64,000 nt of DNA from Planctomycetota bacterium. Its GTDB lineage: Bacteria; Planctomycetota; Planctomycetia; Pirellulales; Pirellulaceae. The stretch is from assembly GCA_016872775.1 (NCBI GenBank), contig VGZA01000012.1:49563-113562 (forward strand). Reading direction: 5' to 3'. Each line of letters opens with the position of its first letter. The stretch's first letter is position 1. A program made the translations under genes and the position numbers. Below, in pieces: positions 37,601-44,358 of this stretch. The notes under the pieces were generated by a model. It was given only the letters and a program-made list of their open reading frames with translations, did no database searches and had not been told where the DNA came from.

Positions 37601-38209
37601 TCGATCGATGGCCGATCGGCTCCAGCCCGAGCTATTGACGTCGGGCACGGCGGGCCGCACGATTTCCGACCACGACCAATGCTCCCCCATCCGTTTCCGC
37701 AGATCAAACGTACCCGCTTTGGCACCGTCATTCGATCGGTCCGGATTTTCCGCGGTCGTCCAGGGCAAGCCCATTTCGACCCAGCGGGTCAGCACCTGAA
37801 CCTCGTCGGCCGACATCTTCGACTTGGGCGGCATCTGATACAAGTTGCCGTAGTTGATCGCGTCGATCAGCAGGCTCTTCGCGGGCATGCCGGCGATGGC
37901 AGCCGGACCGGTATCGCCCCCGGCGAGAACGGCGCTGCGCGAATCGAGTCGAAGTCCGCCTTTGACCTTCTCGCTGGATCCGGCATGGCATTCGAAACAT
38001 CGTTCGACCAGCAGAGGTCGGACCTTTTTTTCGAAATACTCCAGCGACGCTTCGTCGAAAACGACCGCCGAAGCGTCATCCGCGCGGGGCCCGTTCGCCG
38101 GCTTGTCTTCGGCGCAGCCAATCTGGTTGTCCGCCAGCCAGGCCGACGCGATGATGGCAATCAACGCCGTCCAACCCGACCAGCACTTGAAGGAAGTCAG
38201 TTGTTTCAT
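34676..38209 (-). CDS. PSD1/DUF1549/DUF1553 cytochrome-type protein (second of operon)
   Basis: 1177 residues with a signal peptide (residues about 12-33). CFECH at residues 71-75 is the PSD1 haem motif, followed by [20 protein letters not shown] and [20 protein letters not shown]. DUF1549 carries [21 protein letters not shown] and [20 protein letters not shown], a second CxxCH. A beta-sandwich carbohydrate-binding-like insert lies in the middle. DUF1553 at the C-terminus has [20 protein letters not shown] and [18 protein letters not shown]. Start and stop are coupled to both neighbours (ATGA overlap, then a 1-nt gap to the DUF1501 gene). It is very likely periplasmic with an unknown substrate. 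Confidence 0.92.
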   Translation of the reverse strand: [1177 protein letters not shown]

Positions 38210-41200
38210 CGAATCATTATGAACTCATGGTGATTCAGCAGTACGTGCAACAGGTCCTCGCGCGCCCGTTGGTTAGGGTCTTCGGCGGGCTTGACCGGCG
38301 TTTCGGTCGCGCTGGCGAAACGGGACAATTTCGCCGCATCGCCTAAGCGCAGCGTCTGTTCGCGCAGGAACTGCGCGCATTCCGACTCTTCGGCCAGCGA
38401 CGGAGGCCTTCCCAGAATCTGTCGAAATCCAGCCCGCACAAATTCCTCGTCCCGCTCGATCAGCGGGCCGTGCTGACGGCGCAGATTGTGCGCCATCAAC
38501 CGAGCTTGTGCCAGGGTCAAGGGGCTGTTCGCCTGCGCCAACGCTTGTTGGGGAGCGACGCTTTCCGAGCGTCGGTAGCAGTCGACGACATTCGCGCTGT
38601 CGAACAGCGCGAGAAACGTCACTTTCTTTTCCTTTGAGGTGCGGAAATAGACGCTCCGCCGCGGCAACGTCAGCCCCAGGTTGGGATCGAGGTCAGGTCC
38701 CGATTCGGCGAACCAGAGCTGTTCCGAGGCGGCCAGCGTGCTGTCCCGGACGAGTTCCGCCTCCATACGGCGAGCGTTCATGCGCCAGAGGTACAGATTG
38801 TCCAGGTCACGACTTGCCTGGCCACGATCGGCATCGCTGGAAGTCGAAGCCATCCGATAGGTCGAACTGGTGACGATGCGGCGATGGACCAGCTTCATTT
38901 TCCATTCGTTGTTGGTCAACTGCCCAGCCAGCCAATCGAGCAACAGCGGGTGAAGTGGAGGTTTGCCGTTCAATCCGAAGTCGAAAACCGTCGGCACCAG
39001 TGGCGCGCCGAAATGGCGCAACCAGATCTGATTGACAGCCACGCGCGCCGTGAGCGGATTGTCGGCTTTCGCGATCCACTCGGCAAACGCTCGCCGACGC
39101 CCGGACGAGCTGGCGGGATAGACCGGGCCGAAACGTGTATAGTTTTCGTCGATCTTCTCGAGCGCTTCCCGGGCCGCGACCTGGATCTTCGCGGCCTGAT
39201 CGAGCGCCGCGACAGCGTCGGTCAACTCTTTCTTTGTTTTTTCGTCGGCGGCCGTCCCTTTTTGGCGCGCCTGCAGCAGTTTGAGTTGGGCTTGCACGAC
39301 GGCCAACTCAGCCTGGGCGATCGCCTGCATACGTTCAGCCCGCGTCGCGGCGGTTGAAAGTTCCTGGTCGATTTTCGGCGCACCGCAAGCGACCGCGTAG
39401 TTCGTTCGATCGGCGGCGATTCGAGCCTGTGTTGCCGCCAGCGAAAGTTCGGCGGACTCCAGATTCAGTCGAGCCGCCTCGCAGGCCAGTTCCGCCGCGC
39501 GCACCGACCGTGCCAATCCGGCTTCATCGAGCGTTGCCGCCGACGCCGGTGCTCCGCCCACCGCTTCAAAGAATGCATGGTCGGGCGGCAGTTCGGAAAG
39601 CTCAAACGACAAAAATTCCGAAACCGCGTCGAAAGTCCAGAGCATGATCTTGCCCTGGGCCGGTCGCGACGGCAAACGATAAGCGATCCGCAACTGCCCG
39701 TTCAGCCGCACATTCAACCATTGATCGCGGACCGCCAGTTCGAGTTCGAAAACCTGATTCGATTCAGCGGATTGCGGTTCGAGAGACAGCGGGCTGATGG
39801 CGCTGCCGTCCGGGTATTGATCCTGGCCGCCCCGTCGATGCATGACTTGAATTTTCGGTCCACCCGAATAGAGGCTGGTGTAAACCCCGTTCCAGTCGGC
39901 GTCGCCGGCAACATCAAACGCGACGCCGGTCGATTTCCACTGATTGCCGCCGGTGGGACGATAGCGAAGTCTCAACAGAAAATCGCGCGGGGCCGGGGTT
40001 TGGCAGGTCAAGCCGCAAACTTCCGGTTTCGACTCGGTCTGCACGACACGACCGTCCCTGGCGATCCAATTCCCCTTCCCCGCCTGCCAGCGCGCTGTTT
40101 GTAACTCGGAAAAATCATCGGACACAATCGAACGAGGAGGGGCGACGCTGAGGTTGCCATCGCCGTTCGGCGCGAGCAGCGCAGAAAGTCGTTCCCGTTG
40201 GCGTCGCAGTTCCGCTTCAGCCGATTGCAGTTCAGCCGCGGCAAAACTGGTGGCATTCGCGGCGTTGCGCAGCGCTTCTTCCTGCGCGGCGGGGCGCGAA
40301 CCCGGGTAATAGACGCGCGGCCCGAATTCCACTTCCCGCCCGTGCAATGCGCCGGCGCCGAACAGTCGCGGCAGGACTGCGGAAACGGGATGTTCCTTGT
40401 CGGGCTGTTGCTCGTCGCCCCGAACGAACGGTACGGTGACGGCACTCAAATTGGCGTCGTATACGCGCGCCAGCCCATCCTTGTTCACATCGGACTGTCC
40501 GTCGACGGTGTCGGTGCGAACATCGTGTGGCTCAAAGATCGCGCGCAACTGGTAATATTCCGGCTGCGTGATCGGATCGTACATATGGTCATGGCAGCGA
40601 GCGCAATTAAACGTCATTCCAAGAAATGCCTTGCCGGTGTGCTCGATGGTGGCATCGAGCCAGACGTTGCGATTGAATCGATACCAGTTCCGGGCCAGAA
40701 AACCGGTAGCCCGCAAGAGATCCGCGTCGTCGGGTGCGATTTCGTCAGCGGCGAGCATTTCCACAATCATTCGGTCGTAGCCTTTGTCGGCGTTCAGAGA
40801 TTCGATGATCCAGTCGCGCCAGCGCCAGATATGCGGTTGGCTTTCGCGCACCTCGGCGGCGTGGCCATCCCAGTCGCTGTAACGCCAGACATCCATCCAG
40901 TGCCGCCCCCAGCGTTCGCCGTGGCGACGCAACGCCAGCAGCGGATCGACGGCGCGATCGAAAGCATCCGGCCGGTCGTCTTCGAGGAATTCGGAAAGTT
41001 CCGCGGCGGAGGGTGGAAAACCGACAAGGTCGAGATAAATCCGACGTAACAGGATGTTCGCGGGAGCTTCGGCGACCGGGCGAAGTCCCTGGCGACGATG
41101 TTCCGCCGAGATAAATCCATCCAAGGGCCCCCGCGTCCAGCCGAGGTCCGGGGCGGCTCCACCCTCATGCCAATGAACCGCCTGAGGAGGCTCGAACGCC

Positions 41201-41637
41201 CAGTGCCGCGCCGTTTCGCCCGCGTTTTCCAAAGCCGGCCCCTCGGCGATCCAGCGGCGCAGCAGCGCGATCTGCGAACCGCTCAAGGACGGTCCCTCGG
41301 GCGGCATGCGCAAGTCGCCCTCGCCCTCGCCGGCGCCCTCGACAAGACGAATCAGTCGACTGGAAGACGGGTTTCCCGATTCCAGGATCGGACCGCCGTC
41401 ACCCCCTTTGCGAATCCCCTCGGCCGTATCGAGACGCAGGTTGCTCTCCTGCTTTACGGAGCTATGACATTTGTAGCAATGGCTCACCAGCAACGGGCGG
41501 ATCTCGAGCTGGAAATTGACCTTCGCGTCCTCGCCCGGCGATCCACCCCCAAGGAACAGCAGGACGAGCGCCGCCAGGCTGGCCGCGCGCGGCATCCTTG
41601 GAACCGCGAATAAAAGTTGCAAGGCAGGCTGGAACAT
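38206..41637 (-). CDS. PSD1/DUF1549/DUF1553 cytochrome-type protein (first of operon)
   Basis: 1143 residues. The ATG at 41637 precedes a hydrophobic signal (SLAALVLLFLGGGSP); an ATG 13 codons in is an alternative. CYKCH (residues 54-58) is the haem motif. DUF1549 carries RWGRHWMDVWRYSDWDGHAA and NCARCHDHMYDPITQPEYYQ. The middle holds a LamG/DUF1080-like beta-sandwich (FLLRLRYRPTGGNQWKSTG ... WLNVRLNGQLRIAYRL) and a coiled-coil stretch. DUF1553 follows with NPLTARVAVNQIWLRHFGAP and YFRTSKEKKVTFLALFDSANV. It overlaps the next gene as ATGA. It differs from its neighbour by the coiled coil and sandwich, so this is not a simple tandem duplicate. Confidence 0.92.
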   Translation of the reverse strand: MFQPALQLLFAVPRMPRAASLAALVLLFLGGGSPGEDAKVNFQLEIRPLLVSHCYKCHSSVKQESNLRLDTAEGIRKGGDGGPILESGNPSSSRLIRLVEGAGEGEGDLRMPPEGPSLSGSQIALLRRWIAEGPALENAGETARHWAFEPPQAVHWHEGGAAPDLGWTRGPLDGFISAEHRRQGLRPVAEAPANILLRRIYLDLVGFPPSAAELSEFLEDDRPDAFDRAVDPLLALRRHGERWGRHWMDVWRYSDWDGHAAEVRESQPHIWRWRDWIIESLNADKGYDRMIVEMLAADEIAPDDADLLRATGFLARNWYRFNRNVWLDATIEHTGKAFLGMTFNCARCHDHMYDPITQPEYYQLRAIFEPHDVRTDTVDGQSDVNKDGLARVYDANLSAVTVPFVRGDEQQPDKEHPVSAVLPRLFGAGALHGREVEFGPRVYYPGSRPAAQEEALRNAANATSFAAAELQSAEAELRRQRERLSALLAPNGDGNLSVAPPRSIVSDDFSELQTARWQAGKGNWIARDGRVVQTESKPEVCGLTCQTPAPRDFLLRLRYRPTGGNQWKSTGVAFDVAGDADWNGVYTSLYSGGPKIQVMHRRGGQDQYPDGSAISPLSLEPQSAESNQVFELELAVRDQWLNVRLNGQLRIAYRLPSRPAQGKIMLWTFDAVSEFLSFELSELPPDHAFFEAVGGAPASAATLDEAGLARSVRAAELACEAARLNLESAELSLAATQARIAADRTNYAVACGAPKIDQELSTAATRAERMQAIAQAELAVVQAQLKLLQARQKGTAADEKTKKELTDAVAALDQAAKIQVAAREALEKIDENYTRFGPVYPASSSGRRRAFAEWIAKADNPLTARVAVNQIWLRHFGAPLVPTVFDFGLNGKPPLHPLLLDWLAGQLTNNEWKMKLVHRRIVTSSTYRMASTSSDADRGQASRDLDNLYLWRMNARRMEAELVRDSTLAASEQLWFAESGPDLDPNLGLTLPRRSVYFRTSKEKKVTFLALFDSANVVDCYRRSESVAPQQALAQANSPLTLAQARLMAHNLRRQHGPLIERDEEFVRAGFRQILGRPPSLAEESECAQFLREQTLRLGDAAKLSRFASATETPVKPAEDPNQRAREDLLHVLLNHHEFIMIR

Positions 41638-41783
41638 GGCGGAGGGGACTCCTGGGTAACCTTGATCGTAACGCGCCGGGAACGCGGCGGCAACGTTGAC
41701 GGGATCGGTCCTCCGTACCTACGATGGGGCGCAAATTGGCATCCCGACCAGTTGCCCACCGAGCCGCAGCGGAGCAACCGATC

Positions 41784-41966
41784 ATGAGCAGAAATTCAAC
41801 GCGCCGCCAGTTCCTGCAATCCGCGGCGATGGCGACCTATACGGGCGAAAAGATTGGTTGGGAGCAGGCTGCGCAATCCCAAGAGCTGCTCGGGCCCAAG
41901 GAATACGCTTGGGGACCGATCGCGATGCCCGCGGTCGCGCAGCCGGGAATCACAAAATTCGCGTGA
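41784..41966 (+). pseudogene. 60-residue relic of a Gfo/Idh/MocA oxidoreductase (signal fused to C-terminal tail)
   Basis: From the ATG at 41784 (CGGAG about 9 nt upstream) the frame reads a Tat signal start (MSRNSTRRQFLQSAA). It passes directly, in frame, into MATYTGEKIGWEQAAQSQEL and then WGPIAMPAVAQPGITKFA, which is the usual C-terminal tail of planctomycete Gfo/Idh/MocA proteins. The dinucleotide-binding and substrate domains (about 350 residues) are missing, so an in-frame internal deletion has left only the ends. The last 17 bp overlap the convergent YgfZ gene. A function for the 60-residue product is not expected. Confidence 0.75.
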
Positions 41967-42945
41967 GTACCTTGGCCGTCGCTTCCGGACACTCCAGCGT
42001 TGTTCCGTCGGCATGGTGCCCGCGGCGCACGTAACCGAGTCCAAGTGGCGCTGCGAGTCGCGGTGACCAGGTCGTCGACGTGATCCGCGCCACGCGTTTG
42101 CCTTGCGACGTCAATTCGAATGGGACTGGCGGCAATCCGTCGCTTTGGAACTGGAACATCCGAAACATCCAGTTCACATGGCCCAGCGCGTCGATCCGGG
42201 CGATCGTCTCCTGCCCGAGGTAACAACCTTTTTTGAAACTGATCGCCCGGTCGTCAATTCCCAGTTCCTGCGGCAGATTGTCGGGAGTGATGTCGCTGCC
42301 GAACCAGGGTGTGCCTGATTCGATGCGGCAGCATTCCACGGCGGCCGCGTTGCATTCGCGGATCCCCGAATCCCGCAGATGGTCGAACCAGCTCGTGGCA
42401 TGCTCAAGGTCGACCGCAATCAGGTAACAGTCGGGCAGCAGCCACCGCAACCGCGCGACCCATAGCGTCTGGCCGCGCCATTGCAGCCCACGGCTGGACG
42501 GCAGCGCTTCGGGCAACGGGCCGCCCGGCAGTTGCCCGCTCAGCCATTCCCTCGCCGCAGGGCCGGCGACCATCATCCGCCGCACGCGCGGCGCATCGTC
42601 CTCGAACCGCACGTCCGAACGGAGCAGATAACGGTCGAGATGATTCACCAGGGTTGGGCCCTGATCGGGTGTCGTCTCCAGCACGATCCGATCGGATTCA
42701 CGAAACAGATTGACGAACCCGATCGCCTTGCCCTGGCCATTTGGAACAAACGCCTCGCAGCCCTGTCCCGGTTCAAGCCGAACCACATCATTCGTGCAGT
42801 AGGCCTGCAGGAATTTCTCGCGATCGGCGCCGTGCACGAGATAGCGCGTGAAACGGTCCCAACCGCACCAGCCGACGGCGTCGCGCAACGCCACGTAATC
42901 GGGATCGACGACATCCGACAGGCGGTCGGACGAATCGATGTTCAT
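41950..42945 (-). CDS. ygfZ: Folate-binding Fe-S cluster protein YgfZ/CAF17-like
   Basis: 331 residues of the aminomethyltransferase (GcvT) fold. The YgfZ/GcvT-like signature KKGCYLGQETIARIDALGHVN lies near residue 235, with the conserved Cys of the K-G-C-Y-x-G-Q-E motif. YLVHGADREKFLQAYCTNDV is the N-terminal folate-binding segment and LGLGYVRRGHHADGTTL closes the C-terminal barrel. The family acts in assembly or repair of iron-sulfur cluster proteins with tetrahydrofolate. It is followed after 45 bp by the LarA-like gene on the same strand (upstream in transcription). The product appears complete. Confidence 0.85.
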   Translation of the reverse strand: MNIDSSDRLSDVVDPDYVALRDAVGWCGWDRFTRYLVHGADREKFLQAYCTNDVVRLEPGQGCEAFVPNGQGKAIGFVNLFRESDRIVLETTPDQGPTLVNHLDRYLLRSDVRFEDDAPRVRRMMVAGPAAREWLSGQLPGGPLPEALPSSRGLQWRGQTLWVARLRWLLPDCYLIAVDLEHATSWFDHLRDSGIRECNAAAVECCRIESGTPWFGSDITPDNLPQELGIDDRAISFKKGCYLGQETIARIDALGHVNWMFRMFQFQSDGLPPVPFELTSQGKRVARITSTTWSPRLAAPLGLGYVRRGHHADGTTLECPEATAKVLTRIL

Positions 42946-42990
42946 CGGAAGGCTCCCTTGAGGCGGTCAACCACAGCGTGGACGGTCCGT

Positions 42991-44205
42991 CTAACCATCG
43001 ATACTGACGCCGGCGAACTGGGCGTTCCCCAGAACGACGCACGATTCGTAATGGCGGCAAAGTCGTTCGATTTCGTGGGCGGTCGAAACCGGTGCGACGC
43101 CCAGTTCCTCGACCTGAATATCCTTGAGCGAACTCATCAGATAGACATGGAAATGTTCGCGGGCATCGGCCAGCCGCTGGGCGGACAGACCGTCCCCGGA
43201 AAAGTCCCTGCGAATGCGTTTGGGCAACACGTCATCGCCGGTCCAAGATGTCAGGCGCCTCAAAGCGGGTCCAGGCCGCGTGGCCAGCGACGTGCAGAGC
43301 ACGACAGCGCCATTCTCCGCGACACACGCCAGGGCAACGTCCAAGGCGCGCGCAAACCCTTCCCAGGTCTGCTGCGCGGCGCTGGCTCCCACCGAAGCGA
43401 CGACGATCCCGGCTCGTTTCGGCAACGGAAAACGCCATGCCCTGGCGCAGAGCCGCTGACCATGTTCATCCATCGTCCGCAGATCTCCGGCCAGCACCGT
43501 CAACAGCGAATCACCCGCGCCGGGGATTACTTGCACGCTCATCAAAGAACCGAGCAACCAGGCTACCTCGCGGGACTCCGATCGGCATCGCCGCGTATGG
43601 GCTTCGTGATCGTCGGTGTCGCTGCGACAATAACGCTGCCTCGTGGCACGATCCGAAAACAATGGAAACAGACTGGTCGCCGCTCCGTAGTAAGCCAACG
43701 TCCGCTGCAACCGGGTTACCCCGATCGGAACCAGTACATCGGCGTCGACCAACGCTCGATGCACATGAATCGGGTGGCCTTCCTTCGATGCCGCCAGATA
43801 GGCATGATTCCGCGCGTCGTCCGGATCGTGCAGCAAGACCTTCACCGCAAAGCGGACATCGTCGGGGAACCCGCACAATAACTGGCCGGCGAAACGCTCG
43901 CAGCCGTCGGTGACGATGGTGATATCCTCCGGACGTGTGTCGCCCTGAAACAGCGAACGCAAAACCCCGCTCACAACTTTCGGTGCCTGGGGCACCGTCT
44001 GATCCATGGCCAATACGACCCGATCTCCCGTCACCGTTGCCTGGCTGAGCGGCGGGAAATCGAACGGATCGGCCAGCGCCTGGACAACCGCCTGCTCGGG
44101 ATCCGCCAATTCCACTCCGTGCGGCGCGGAACAATCAAATACCTCGATCGAATCTGGCAATTCGAGGTACAAATCGGATGCGGAACCGTAACCTAGTCGT
44201 ATCAC
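42991..44205 (-). CDS. LarA-like (DUF2088) nickel-dependent racemase family protein
   Basis: 404 residues with the two-domain LarA layout. The N-terminal half has DRVVLAMDQTVPQ, EDITIVTDGCERF, KVLLHDPDDARNHAYLA and DADVLVPIGVTRLQRTLAYYG. The C-terminal half has GIVVASVGASAAQQTWEGFARAL and VAENGAVVLCTSLATRPGPALR. LarA uses the nickel-pincer cofactor made by LarB/C/E to racemise lactate and related 2-hydroxyacids; here the conserved HDPDD segment is present, but exact catalytic His/Lys positions need an alignment. No larB/C/E genes are seen nearby, so a related DUF2088 function is possible. It lies upstream of ygfZ, 45 bp apart. Confidence 0.75.
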   Translation of the reverse strand: MIRLGYGSASDLYLELPDSIEVFDCSAPHGVELADPEQAVVQALADPFDFPPLSQATVTGDRVVLAMDQTVPQAPKVVSGVLRSLFQGDTRPEDITIVTDGCERFAGQLLCGFPDDVRFAVKVLLHDPDDARNHAYLAASKEGHPIHVHRALVDADVLVPIGVTRLQRTLAYYGAATSLFPLFSDRATRQRYCRSDTDDHEAHTRRCRSESREVAWLLGSLMSVQVIPGAGDSLLTVLAGDLRTMDEHGQRLCARAWRFPLPKRAGIVVASVGASAAQQTWEGFARALDVALACVAENGAVVLCTSLATRPGPALRRLTSWTGDDVLPKRIRRDFSGDGLSAQRLADAREHFHVYLMSSLKDIQVEELGVAPVSTAHEIERLCRHYESCVVLGNAQFAGVSIDG

Positions 44206-44358
44206 CGTCGAAACTCCCTGACTCGCGGTCTTTGTAGTTCGCGATCCGCACCATCGTCAACCGCCGTCGTCGCAATTCCCTTTCCAATCCGAGCAGTCCG
44301 GCGGTACACTGGCGAATTCTCAACGCGCGAGACAGATGGGCGATCAGGGAGGAATACG

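Noticed and set aside
36347..38233. 628-codon plus-strand frame
   Set aside because: Antisense to a DUF1549/DUF1553 gene that has conserved motifs throughout; composition is typical of a shadow.
42481..43881. 466-codon plus-strand frame across ygfZ and the LarA-like gene
   Set aside because: It crosses two real minus-strand genes and their gap, with no family resemblance.
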